Positions 9,311-19,061 of a stretch of DNA of 64,000 nucleotides are shown piece by piece (positions within the stretch are counted from its first letter, which is position 1; every line of letters starts with the position of its first letter). The position numbers were made by a program, and so were the translations under genes. Source of the stretch: Sulfurovum sp. (GTDB lineage: Bacteria > Campylobacterota > Campylobacteria > Campylobacterales > Sulfurovaceae); the NCBI GenBank assembly GCA_030826885.1, contig JAUUDF010000048.1, positions 1-64,000 on the forward strand, read 5' to 3'. The notes under the pieces are model-generated. The model was given only the letters and a program-made list of their open reading frames with translations. It was not told the origin of the DNA and made no database searches.

Positions 9311-10233
9311 GCCCGCCTCCACAACTCTGCGATGAATCCCTGTCGTGCCCAGCCGAGCATCAGTAAAAATATCAGCGGCACCAACCAATATCCGCCGTCT
9401 TCATACTTGTCGCTGTCGGCCTTTTGCGCATCTTTGAAATTGCTTTCGATCATCGATGAGATTTTCTTGACATCGCTATCGTCACGGCTGTAGGTGACCA
9501 CTTCCGCATCTAGTATGGACGCGGCGTTTTCAAAATCGCTACGGGATGAGAGCTCTTTGGATGCCATTTGCCACAAAATCACGTGCATATCGTTTGTATA
9601 TCCCTGTTTGAGTGCCAGCTTGGCGTTTGAAGGTAAAATACTGTCGGTAAGCACGATAATCGTCGCACCTTTTTGTTCAAGCTCTTTTTGCGCCAACACC
9701 AAAGCATCTTGCACATTATCACCCTCCAGCGGCATGATGGTCGGATCGAGTGCCTGTGCGAAGGTTTTGATGATAGTATGATCACCCGTCACCGGTAAGA
9801 CCAGATGCGCCGTACCACTATAAGCGATGAGTGCGGCTTTTCTGTCTGCTTTTTGTGCAAGCAGATCCTCTATCTTGATGACCGATCTGCCCAGTCTCGT
9901 CGGCAAAATGTCGGTCGTGAGCATACTCTCCTTCACTGAAACCAGCAGTGCGATCTTGGTAGTATCTTCCGTAAATGGCGAGGCTTTGAGCTTCCATGCC
10001 GGGCCGCTTACGGCAAGAATCATCAGCGTCAACACGGCACCCAGTTGCCACGGTGCCGCAATACGTGCGGTGTGGGATTTCGGTTCGACCAGCAGATGTT
10101 TCAGTAATTTTGGCTCAATGATCTTTTGCCACTTCTTTTCATCGTTTTGCGTTCGAAGCAGCCACCATACCAGTCCCCAGGCAGGCAGCAGCAAAAGCAG
10201 ATATTCGGGTCTTAGAAAGTGAAAGGCACTCAC
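9307..10233 (-). CDS. BatB-like VWA-domain membrane protein
   Basis: VWA domain with divergent MIDAS (LLVSVKESM), TM helices at both ends, position after batA. Confidence 0.75.
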   Translation of the reverse strand: MSAFHFLRPEYLLLLLPAWGLVWWLLRTQNDEKKWQKIIEPKLLKHLLVEPKSHTARIAAPWQLGAVLTLMILAVSGPAWKLKASPFTEDTTKIALLVSVKESMLTTDILPTRLGRSVIKIEDLLAQKADRKAALIAYSGTAHLVLPVTGDHTIIKTFAQALDPTIMPLEGDNVQDALVLAQKELEQKGATIIVLTDSILPSNAKLALKQGYTNDMHVILWQMASKELSSRSDFENAASILDAEVVTYSRDDSDVKKISSMIESNFKDAQKADSDKYEDGGYWLVPLIFLLMLGWARQGFIAELWRRA

Positions 10234-11206
10234 ACGCTCTCCTTTCTACTTTGCATGACACGTACCGCTCCGTACCCAAGCAGCAGTACAATGGCAGAGA
10301 GCAAAGGGTAATAGAAAAGATCGAATTTGGGACGGTAAGTAATCGTTTTAACCTCTTTTGGCTTGAGTTTGTCGATTTCATCATAGATCTGTCTGAGCTC
10401 CTCGCTATTGTACGCATAGTAAAACTTTCCTCCTGTCATCGAGGCGATCTCTTTGAGTGTTTTTGTATCGATAGGGTGCTCCCCGGCATTCTTGGGGTCG
10501 CCCATCGCAATGGTATAGACGGTCACATGATTTTGTTTCGCCAGTTTTGCGGCTGTCAGCGGCGGTACTTTCGAGCCCGTATCATCCCCGTCACTCATCA
10601 CGATGAGCATTCTGTCCGTAACGTTGGAGTCCTTGAACATCTTGACCGCAAGACCGATGGAGTCCCCAATTGCCGTCTGCGGCCCGGCCATCCCTACGCG
10701 AAGTTCACCCAAAAGGTGTTCGAGCGCATGCAGATCCTGCGTAAAAGGCGCCTGTACGAATGCCGCACTCCCAAACAGGATGAGTCCTATTTTTCCCCCT
10801 GACGCGCTTTGAAGAAGTTACCAAGTACCATTTTAACCGCATCGAGTCTATTAATCAGCGTACCGTTGGCATCTTTGAAATCTTTTGTCTGCATCGATCC
10901 GGAAAGGTCTATGGAAACAAGCAGCTCTCGCTGTGAGACATCCTGGCTCAGCGGCTTGGCGATATACTGCGGTTTCGCCAATGCGGTAACAACGAGTAGA
11001 TAAAGTAGTGCCAATAGCGCTTTTTGTACCGATGTGGCCCTTGAAATGCCCGAAACGTCACTTTTTGCACTATTGATCGCATCGATATCTTCTTTGAAGG
11101 AGATACGCAATGCAAAACGGTTGGCGCGGTAATATAGAGGCATTTTATTGATAGCAAACGGTAACAACAGCAGTACGAAAACCCAGGGGTAGGCGAACTC
11201 AAACAT
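10230..11206 (-). pseudogene. BatA-like VWA-domain membrane protein, split by a -1 frame change at the T5 run 10790-10794
   Basis: First part ends ...VSIDLSGSMQTKDF...NFFKARQGEK*; the continuation GLILFGSAAFVQAPFTQDLHALEHLLGELRVGMAGPQTAIGDSIGLAVK is in the -1 frame. Confidence 0.8.
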
Positions 11207-11699
11207 CTTCTCCCCTTCGATGCGTTTTAATCCATTTTTGTACGATATCCCGTATGGCTTTCAACTCTCCATCCGTTATTTCCGTTTGTTCGCCATAGAG
11301 CAACTGTGCCGTAGATCGGCGCAACGCGTCATCTACTTTTACTTTGGAGTGCGCTTCGACAAAGTCCCACCATGCCTCATTCGACAATCCCGCCGTCTTT
11401 TGCCTTCCGTAAGCAGCGATGGCGACACGTTTTGCCAGCAAAAGCAGCGCAAGGGCACTCTCCTCTCCTGTTGCACCGATACTTGCAAGTTCGGCCAAGG
11501 CGTCCCGACGATACGCCGATTCCCGGTACGCTTTATAACGCACAACCGCTACATGAAAAAGCCATGCCGCAAGCAACGATACAACAATGTACCATCCCGG
11601 AGCGGGTGGAAAAAATCCTATGGCATCAGGAACGATGATATCGTGCAGACGATCCAGTGACGCTTGTGCAACGGTTTCGTTCATCTCGCTTTGTGTCAT
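11199..11699 (-). CDS. DUF4381-like membrane protein of MoxR/Bat operon
   Basis: IIVPDAIGFFPPAPGWYIVVSLLAAWLF..YRRDALAEL pattern; position between DUF58 and BatA genes. Confidence 0.75.
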   Translation of the reverse strand: MTQSEMNETVAQASLDRLHDIIVPDAIGFFPPAPGWYIVVSLLAAWLFHVAVVRYKAYRESAYRRDALAELASIGATGEESALALLLLAKRVAIAAYGRQKTAGLSNEAWWDFVEAHSKVKVDDALRRSTAQLLYGEQTEITDGELKAIRDIVQKWIKTHRRGEDV

Positions 11700-12631
11700 T
11701 GCACCGCCTTCCCGAGTGAGAGCTGTTCATACAGTTGATCGGGCACGGGACGATGGGTGCTGACGGTGACGACGGGCATGGCATTTTTACGGGAAAGGTG
11801 TCTGAAGTTCTCTTTGATGTTTTCTCTTCGTATTTTGTACCGTTTTTGAAACCCTCTGTCCGCAGTGTCCAGATCGATGCTCTCTACACCGTCGGTCACG
11901 AACAGGGATCGAGAAGGAATGATCTCCTCTTCCATCGGGTCGTACACCAGTACGCCGATGACATCGTTGTGCGCATTGATATGGGTGATCTGTCTGGCAC
12001 TCTCCTCGTCTATCGCGCGACCGTCACCGATGAGGACGACCAGATCGTCGTGTTTGGCAAGGGCGCTGAGCGTTTTGAGCGCTTCGGAGAGTTTGACGGT
12101 ACGGTTATCGGCGTTGGTGGCTTTTAGCAGCCTGTTCTGTCTTTCTATCTCACTTAAAATCTGTACGAGGTTGTTTTTACTCGATGTGGCTTTGAAGAAT
12201 TTGACGGTATCGTTGTTGTAGATCACCGCACCTACCCTGTCGCCGCTTTCGAGTGCCTTGAATGCCATCAATGCGGCGGTATGTGCGGCACTTACCGATT
12301 TCATCCGTGCTTTGGATCCGAAGAACATGGTATTCATCTGTGAAACCACCAGCCACACGTTTCTGTCTTTTTCTTCGTTGTAGATACGGACATAGGGTTT
12401 CCCCGCTCTACGGGTCGCTTTCCAGTCGATGTTGCGGGGATCGTCCCCTTGCACATACTGCTTCATCTCGGAAAAGTCCATCCCCCGACCGCGTACACCG
12501 GAACGGTGCCTTCCGCTAAGCTTGGAGAGTACCGCACCGTTTGGTTTAATAGTGAATTGTTTGGGTATATATCCAAACCGAAGCAGTTCACTCAGGCTGA
12601 CATATACCCCCGTATCGTCTCGTTTCATCAT
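11696..12631 (-). CDS. DUF58 domain protein
   Basis: SGRHRSGVRGRGMDFSEMKQYVQGDDPRNIDWKATRRAGKPYVRIYNEEKDRNVWLVV is characteristic of DUF58. Confidence 0.85.
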   Translation of the reverse strand: MMKRDDTGVYVSLSELLRFGYIPKQFTIKPNGAVLSKLSGRHRSGVRGRGMDFSEMKQYVQGDDPRNIDWKATRRAGKPYVRIYNEEKDRNVWLVVSQMNTMFFGSKARMKSVSAAHTAALMAFKALESGDRVGAVIYNNDTVKFFKATSSKNNLVQILSEIERQNRLLKATNADNRTVKLSEALKTLSALAKHDDLVVLIGDGRAIDEESARQITHINAHNDVIGVLVYDPMEEEIIPSRSLFVTDGVESIDLDTADRGFQKRYKIRRENIKENFRHLSRKNAMPVVTVSTHRPVPDQLYEQLSLGKAVQ

Positions 12632-13599
12632 TATGCCGGCAGTGCAACCAGTTCAAGAATTCTGTCAATAATCTCATCGTTGCTGACCCTGTCCGACTGC
12701 GCCTCGTAACTTGGCGTAATACGGTGGCGCAATACATCGTGTACGACCGCTCGCACATCCTCCGGTGTCGTATGGTCACGCCCCTGCATCCAGGCATAGG
12801 CACGTGAGCACTGATCGAGTGCCAGTGAGGCACGCGGACTGACACCAACATCGATGTAGGAAGTGAGTTGTTCATCGTACTTCTCGGGATAACGCGTCGC
12901 AAAGATCAGATCGACGATATAATCGATAACTATTTTACCGCTGCTGACATTGGCAATCTCTTCTCTGGCGGCAAAGATGGCATCCTGAGGAATATCGTCA
13001 CTGTCTGTGTACTGTTTCCCGCTTTTCTCACTACGCACAAGCGCAATGATCTCTGCTTCGGAGGCTTTATCGGGATAGGTAATATTCACATGCATCAAGA
13101 AACGGTCTTTTTGCGCTTCCGGAAGAGGATAGGTACCTTCCTGCTCTACAGGGTTTTGTGTCGCCATGACGATGAAGAGTTTGGGCATTTTATGCGTTTT
13201 TCCCGCTACGGTCACCTGTCGCTCCTCCATCGCTTCAAGCATCGCTGCCTGTACCTTGGCCGGTGCCCTGTTGATCTCATCGGCAAGAATAATGTTACCG
13301 AATATCGGCCCCTCTTCGAAACGGAATTTGTACTCACCGTTTTCTTCGTACATACTCTCCGTACCCGTCACGTCGGAGGGCAGCAGATCCGGTGTAAACT
13401 GAATACGCGAGAAGGTAGAGTCAATGGCGTCGGCCATGGCTCTGACCGCCCTGGTTTTAGCCAGGCCGGGAAGTCCTTCAAGCAACAGGTTCCCGTTTGC
13501 CAGTAGTCCGATGATAAGTCTTTCGACAATACGTTCCTGCCCGATGATAGAGGCGTTCATTCTTTCCTGAAGAAGCTGTATCGACTCAAAAGGTGTCAT
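12631..13599 (-). CDS. MoxR-family AAA+ ATPase
   Basis: GNLLLEGLPGLAKT Walker A; ADEINRAPAKVQAAMLEAMEERQVT; ATQNPVEQEGTYPLPEAQKDRF. Start taken at MTPFESIQLL. Confidence 0.9.
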   Translation of the reverse strand: MTPFESIQLLQERMNASIIGQERIVERLIIGLLANGNLLLEGLPGLAKTRAVRAMADAIDSTFSRIQFTPDLLPSDVTGTESMYEENGEYKFRFEEGPIFGNIILADEINRAPAKVQAAMLEAMEERQVTVAGKTHKMPKLFIVMATQNPVEQEGTYPLPEAQKDRFLMHVNITYPDKASEAEIIALVRSEKSGKQYTDSDDIPQDAIFAAREEIANVSSGKIVIDYIVDLIFATRYPEKYDEQLTSYIDVGVSPRASLALDQCSRAYAWMQGRDHTTPEDVRAVVHDVLRHRITPSYEAQSDRVSNDEIIDRILELVALPA

Positions 13600-13637
13600 G
13601 TATATTTCCTTAGAGATAGTATATAGTCTTGTAACGA

Positions 13638-14441
13638 TTATTTGGGAAACAGAAACTGCACCATTGCCCTTATTTGCCAAGTAGCACCATAATCATCCGG
13701 TGTAACGACATTGTTGTATACGGAAATCTGTGCGTTGACCGGTTGATTACCGATTTTAAACAATTTTCCGACACCTCCGCCAAAAGGTATCGTCCAACGA
13801 TGATCATTGTCGGCTTCCCAGTTTGCGGTAATGACCGGTGCCGTTGTCAGGTACCAACCGTCATCAAGATTGTAGTTGACAAAATACTGCCATGTAAAGA
13901 GGTTAATCTCCTGTTCAGCCGAACCGCCGATGGACCATATATTGCTTACAAGTGAACCCACAACCCATTTGCCGGGCATAGCCAAAACAACCGCTGAGAT
14001 ACCCGCACCCCATTTGTCCGAACCGAGCGTATCGTCTGTTGCGGTAGGCAATAGAAATACGGGTCCGGCACCCCAGGTCAGAGCGCCCGAGTCTTTAGGT
14101 GACAAGAAGGCGGTAAAAGTCGTATCGCCTATACCGTTTACGCGACCCTCTCTCGTGAATATATCAGGTTGAGAGACAATCGGCATGATGGTTCTGGTAA
14201 TGACATTCCATTCATCGTTTAAGCTTACAGGCCATACGGGTTGAACGTTCATGATGTTTTGCGTTTCATCATCGGTACCTATACCGATGTTGGTATTGTT
14301 TTGAAACGGCAAACTGATCATATTGGCTACGGGGTTTTGTGCCGCTTTTGCTAACTCCTCTGCACTTTTGCCAAGCAAACCGGTCGTACAGAGCATCGAT
14401 ACAAAGAGTGCGGTTAATATGTATTTTATTTTCATCTTCAT
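13638..14441 (-). CDS. Outer-membrane-type protein (MetA-pathway/transporter-like beta barrel)
   Basis: Signal peptide; alternating aromatic strands; C-terminal IRAMVQFLFPK. Confidence 0.55.
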   Translation of the reverse strand: MKMKIKYILTALFVSMLCTTGLLGKSAEELAKAAQNPVANMISLPFQNNTNIGIGTDDETQNIMNVQPVWPVSLNDEWNVITRTIMPIVSQPDIFTREGRVNGIGDTTFTAFLSPKDSGALTWGAGPVFLLPTATDDTLGSDKWGAGISAVVLAMPGKWVVGSLVSNIWSIGGSAEQEINLFTWQYFVNYNLDDGWYLTTAPVITANWEADNDHRWTIPFGGGVGKLFKIGNQPVNAQISVYNNVVTPDDYGATWQIRAMVQFLFPK

Positions 14442-14444
14442 CAG

Positions 14445-15419
14445 TTACCTTTTTAATTCAAATGGATAAATCACTTTCCAGTCATTTTTCATATCGACAA
14501 TCGTCCAGTTATGCGTTTTGGCATAATCCAGACCTTTATCAAGCTTTCCGATATGGGACTTTCTGTCATATGCCCACTCTCTTTTTTCATCGGTATGATG
14601 TACATACATTTGCAATGTTTTGTACTGTTTGTTCGCCTCTGTGTACTCCATCATTTCAAAGTCACCGTCGGAATTTCCAAAAGCCGCTACGGGCCGTTTG
14701 CCTATGTGATAGTGAATACCCACAGGTTTGCCCGCTTTATCGTCAATAAAACGGATTTTGAGCTCTCTGACGATCTTCTTGTCCTCATATTTTACGGCGA
14801 CTTGTGAACCGATGATCTGCCAAGAGGGCATTCCGTACGATTCTGACGCGAACGGCCGCATGAAATCTATGCCCCCTCCAGAGACAATGAATGTCTGAAA
14901 TCCGTTTGCACGAAGGTATGCAAGCAGTTCAAGCATCGGCTGATAGACCAGTTCGGTGTAGCGTACTTTTTTCGTAGGATGTTTGGCATGCTTGATCCAA
15001 TCAAGCACAATCGCATCGAACTCTTCGTCACTCATACCCGCATGCGTCGCCATAACAAGCTGCATAAGTCCTTTTTTTCCACTGGCAAGTACGGTTTTCA
15101 TATCGTTCTCAAGCACCGCTTTAAAAGGCTGTGTCGTTTTCCATTCCGGATGTTTTGGTGCAAGCGCCTTCACTCTATCGATCACAAAAAGTAGTTGAAA
15201 ATAGACAGGCTTCTCAGACCACAACGTACCGTCGTTGTCAAATACGGCAATACGGTCCTCTTCGGGGATGAAGTCGGGACTGTGCGTATCTGTCACATCC
15301 TTGACATAACTGATGATGTTTTTCTTTGCCGTACCGTCATTCCAGGAAGGAAGCGGATCCGTACTTGCGGCAAAAAGTGAAAGACTCAACACACAAAGTG
15401 CTACAAACAGCTTTTTCAT
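14445..15419 (-). CDS. Secreted HAD-superfamily phosphatase
   Basis: Signal peptide; AVFDNDGTLWSEKP (motif I), FIVSGGGIDFM (motif II), AFGNSDGDFEMM (motif IV). Confidence 0.8.
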   Translation of the reverse strand: MKKLFVALCVLSLSLFAASTDPLPSWNDGTAKKNIISYVKDVTDTHSPDFIPEEDRIAVFDNDGTLWSEKPVYFQLLFVIDRVKALAPKHPEWKTTQPFKAVLENDMKTVLASGKKGLMQLVMATHAGMSDEEFDAIVLDWIKHAKHPTKKVRYTELVYQPMLELLAYLRANGFQTFIVSGGGIDFMRPFASESYGMPSWQIIGSQVAVKYEDKKIVRELKIRFIDDKAGKPVGIHYHIGKRPVAAFGNSDGDFEMMEYTEANKQYKTLQMYVHHTDEKREWAYDRKSHIGKLDKGLDYAKTHNWTIVDMKNDWKVIYPFELKR

Positions 15420-15428
15420 ATCAACTCC

Positions 15429-16208
15429 TTAAAAATGAAATACAATACCTATTTTGGGACCATACAGATCAAAATCGTTTACAAAATTATCATCACCGAA
15501 TGCATAGTGCATATAGCGATAGGTAAGCAGCACGTCTCCCCAGCCAAATCGGTACCCGGCTCCTACACTTGCCTGAGTTGTCAGGTCGGAATTACCCGTA
15601 CCGATATCAAAATGGTAGGGGAAATACCACTGTGAATCAGTCGTATATTCCCCGCGAACACCCATAACGGCGTCATAATTTGAAATAGAGGGAGAGACAG
15701 AGACCCCTCTCTCATTCAAAGAGAGCGAAATATCCATATCCAGAGAAAAATACCGTGCACCGCCGATTGCATCTACTCTCCATCTGCCGTTATCTGTAAT
15801 ATTGTAACCGCCATATACACCGAACATTGTCGCTGTCAGTTCCTGCTCGGCATTGACATGCATATCGGGAATGGACGGATGGTTCGGCGTACGGATTGTC
15901 GTACTTTGACCAGCTGACATCTTCAGGTAGATAATATCTGCCATAAAGCTGTATTTCTCTTTTCTGAGTTCATAGTTTCCCATGAAAACCATATCCAGAG
16001 AGTCTGCAATGCCTGACTGCCCTTTTTTTTCCGGACGCAGACTATCACCCGGAATAGTGTACTTGATCGTACCATCAAGGCTTGGCAGCCATCCATACAC
16101 GGAAATACTCTGCTTTACCTCACTGCTTTCATCTGCATGCACACCTGTCATAGCCAGTAAAATACCAGCCAATGAGGGTACGATTGATCGTTTAACATCT
16201 TGTAACAT
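15429..16208 (-). CDS. Outer-membrane beta-barrel protein
   Basis: Signal peptide with aromatic C-terminus YGPKIGIVFHF; alternating strand pattern. Confidence 0.55.
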   Translation of the reverse strand: MLQDVKRSIVPSLAGILLAMTGVHADESSEVKQSISVYGWLPSLDGTIKYTIPGDSLRPEKKGQSGIADSLDMVFMGNYELRKEKYSFMADIIYLKMSAGQSTTIRTPNHPSIPDMHVNAEQELTATMFGVYGGYNITDNGRWRVDAIGGARYFSLDMDISLSLNERGVSVSPSISNYDAVMGVRGEYTTDSQWYFPYHFDIGTGNSDLTTQASVGAGYRFGWGDVLLTYRYMHYAFGDDNFVNDFDLYGPKIGIVFHF

Positions 16209-16222
16209 TCTTATCCTTTGTA

Positions 16223-16999
16223 TTAAAATTTAATATTCACTCCAATGATGGGACCATGCGTCACCGTATCGTAGACAAAATAGTCACGCATACCCTCTGT
16301 TCCCTCTTCATAATCGACCCAGGTCGCTTTATATTTGAAATCAATGTCTATCATACGGTTAACCGAATAGATGAACCCTAAAGAACATGCCGCAGTAAAG
16401 TCTGCTCCACCACCACCGATATCGCCATGTGCTCTCAGCTTCCAATGACTGTCTATTATGTGTGTATAGCGCAAACCGACCATTCCGTCAATCCAGTCTA
16501 CTTTTTTACTTACAGTGCCACTTTTTCCAAACATTGGCATCGTATAGCCGATATCATAGTCATTGTCCCACCATCGTATACCGGCCAGGTACTCCAAATA
16601 GCCGCTCTTTACGGGAACCCTGTAGACACCCATCACCTCAAGAACACCCTGCCTTACTTTTGCCGAGGAAACACGTTCAATAGGATCGATATCATTCGAT
16701 AGATTCATAAATCCGTAATCGATCCACATACCCCAGCCGTTCGTATGATGTGCTTCGGCATGCACCATCGCAGCCATATCAAGGTTATTCAAAATGGTGC
16801 TGAAATCTACATTGAGACTTGTAGTGGGAAGCCTGCCGAACTTCGCATTACCGTCTATGTTGGTCAACATAAGATACGGTTCTATTTCAAATGACCAATT
16901 GCCTGTGGCAGAGTCCATCTCTTTGGATAGATCGTTATCCATACCTCCACCTGCAAAAAGAAATGATGAAAGCAAGACAGAGTATAGTATTTTTTTCAT
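16223..16999 (-). CDS. Outer-membrane beta-barrel protein
   Basis: Signal peptide MKKILYSVLLSSFLFAGG; C-terminus HGPIIGVNIKF; resembles the preceding barrel in pattern. Confidence 0.55.
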   Translation of the reverse strand: MKKILYSVLLSSFLFAGGGMDNDLSKEMDSATGNWSFEIEPYLMLTNIDGNAKFGRLPTTSLNVDFSTILNNLDMAAMVHAEAHHTNGWGMWIDYGFMNLSNDIDPIERVSSAKVRQGVLEVMGVYRVPVKSGYLEYLAGIRWWDNDYDIGYTMPMFGKSGTVSKKVDWIDGMVGLRYTHIIDSHWKLRAHGDIGGGGADFTAACSLGFIYSVNRMIDIDFKYKATWVDYEEGTEGMRDYFVYDTVTHGPIIGVNIKF

Positions 17000-17103
17000 C
17001 CCCAACCTTTATTGAATATACAAAAATATACCATCATCGAGGAATATTTTTGTATACACTTAAATTGCCATCGTCCGCAGACGAAGGCAATACCCATCAT
17101 GCT

Positions 17104-18684
17104 TTAGTTTAGCGGAGAGGCATCAAGAAGCTTTTTCAGATTACCTTTTGCCTTTTGCAACTCGATCGTCTGATATCCGATATTCCCCGCAGAAAGTGAA
17201 GAACCGGACTGGAACGGATACTCAGGGATTGTATTAAAGAATTTCTTGACAAAATTCTGGGCCGGAACCATCATCCACATATTGTCCGCATACCATTTGA
17301 GATAGAGTCCTGAACCATCCTGTGCATGTTCGAACGGATCGGCACGAAGGTTGGTAATGACAGGCCATGCCGGTACTTTTCTGTACGCTTCATTAATAGC
17401 TCCCTCTTCCTGTGCAAAGGCAACTTTGAAGTCATCGACACGAATGGCATTGAGCATACCGCTTGCCGCGAAGTAGTAAATCTCTCTTCTTGGACCTTTT
17501 TTCGTTTCACCCTTGAAGTACGGCAGGAAGTTGTAACCGTCAAGATGGACTCTCCATTTTTTGCCGTTGGCTTTGCAGCCCTCTTTGGAAGCGAGTTTCT
17601 CTTTGACATCAGGTACACCAGCTGCTGCAAGCAGTGTCGGCATCCAGTCCTCCTGGGACATGATGTCATTGTAAACAGTACCCGGTTTGATGGTTCCTGG
17701 CCATTTTACCACCTGTGGAATTCTCATGCCGCCTTCCCATGTGGTTCCCTTTTCACCTCTAAATGGTGACGTACCTCCATCGGGCCAGGAGAACTTCTCT
17801 GCACCGTTGTCGGTAGAGAAAATAACAATTGTGTTGTCTTCAACACCCAGTTTCTTGATATGGTCAAGGAAACTTCCAACCATGTCGTCAAGCTCTTTCA
17901 TCGCATCCGGGTAGAGACCGATACCTGTAATACCCTGATATTTTTTCTTCAGGTGCGTCCAAACGTGTGTACGGGTAAAGTTCATCCATACAAAGAAAGG
18001 TTTTCCCGCTTTGACTGAACGTGTCATGAAATCTTTTGCCGCTGCACCGAACTCCCCGTCAACGGTTTCCATTCTTTTTTTTGTCAGTGGACCGGTATCT
18101 TCGATTTTGCCGTCCGCATAAGAGTGAATAACTCCACGAGGACCATATTTTTTCTTAAACTCGGGATCTTTCGGATAGTAGTACGTTTCGGGTTCTTCTT
18201 CTGCATTGAGATGGTAAAGGTTTCCGAAGAACTCATCGAATCCGTGCTTGGTCGGCAGGTGCTTGTCACGGTCACCCAGGTGGTTCTTACCGAACTGTCC
18301 CGTCGCATAGCCTTGATTTTTGAGCAGATCTGCAATTGTCGGCGCCCAGTCAGGAATACCGTGTTCAGAACCTGGCATACCAATAGTCAGCAGTCCCGTT
18401 CTGAAAGGATGTTCACCCAGAATGAAAGATGAACGTCCTGCTGTACATGACTGCTGTGCATACATGTCCGTAAAGAGTGCACCGTCTTTGGCAATGGAAT
18501 CGATGTTGGGTGTTTTGTACCCCATCATGCCCTGATTGTAGGCACTGACATTCCAGTATCCAATGTCATCTCCCCACAGAACCAAAATGTTTGGCTTTTT
18601 TGCTGCAAGCAGCTGCGTAGGTACCGCCATCGCAGCAACACCAAGCCCAACCGCAACCAAGAGTTTCGAAGTGATTTTTTTCAT
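17104..18684 (-). CDS. Periplasmic arylsulfatase (type I sulfatase)
   Basis: Signal peptide; PNILVLWGDDIGYWN metal site; CTAGRSS Cys-type sulfatase motif; FSTDNGAE; TPFRGEKGTTWEGGMRIPQVVKWPG. Confidence 0.9.
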   Translation of the reverse strand: MKKITSKLLVAVGLGVAAMAVPTQLLAAKKPNILVLWGDDIGYWNVSAYNQGMMGYKTPNIDSIAKDGALFTDMYAQQSCTAGRSSFILGEHPFRTGLLTIGMPGSEHGIPDWAPTIADLLKNQGYATGQFGKNHLGDRDKHLPTKHGFDEFFGNLYHLNAEEEPETYYYPKDPEFKKKYGPRGVIHSYADGKIEDTGPLTKKRMETVDGEFGAAAKDFMTRSVKAGKPFFVWMNFTRTHVWTHLKKKYQGITGIGLYPDAMKELDDMVGSFLDHIKKLGVEDNTIVIFSTDNGAEKFSWPDGGTSPFRGEKGTTWEGGMRIPQVVKWPGTIKPGTVYNDIMSQEDWMPTLLAAAGVPDVKEKLASKEGCKANGKKWRVHLDGYNFLPYFKGETKKGPRREIYYFAASGMLNAIRVDDFKVAFAQEEGAINEAYRKVPAWPVITNLRADPFEHAQDGSGLYLKWYADNMWMMVPAQNFVKKFFNTIPEYPFQSGSSLSAGNIGYQTIELQKAKGNLKKLLDASPLN

Positions 18685-19061
18685 TCTTCTTCCTTTTTTA
18701 TATACATATTTTCGTGCCCTTCCATTCTGACTATTTTCTCTCTTCACTATCCAAAAAGGAGATCATAATCAGTACAGAAAACTCGGCTACGTAATAGTAT
18801 AGCAAAAAAACAATCTAAAAATCATTTTTATTTATAAATGTAAGATATGTTACCAAAATTTTACTATTTCTTATAATAATACCTGACTGGATATCCTTTT
18901 TACAAAAATAGTTCGATTCGATATGACAATACACTTGGTTATCCAACTACTTTATTTTTCCAAAACAATAGTGTTTTATAATATTTAGAAGATGTTTTCG
19001 TATTAGAATGTAGTCTGGGTATGGGATACCTGGGAAGAAGAATAGAAGACGGGAATAGTCT

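Noticed and set aside
12868-13506. 212-aa plus-strand ORF opposite moxR
   Set aside because: Antisense to AAA+ motifs; not protein-like in pattern.
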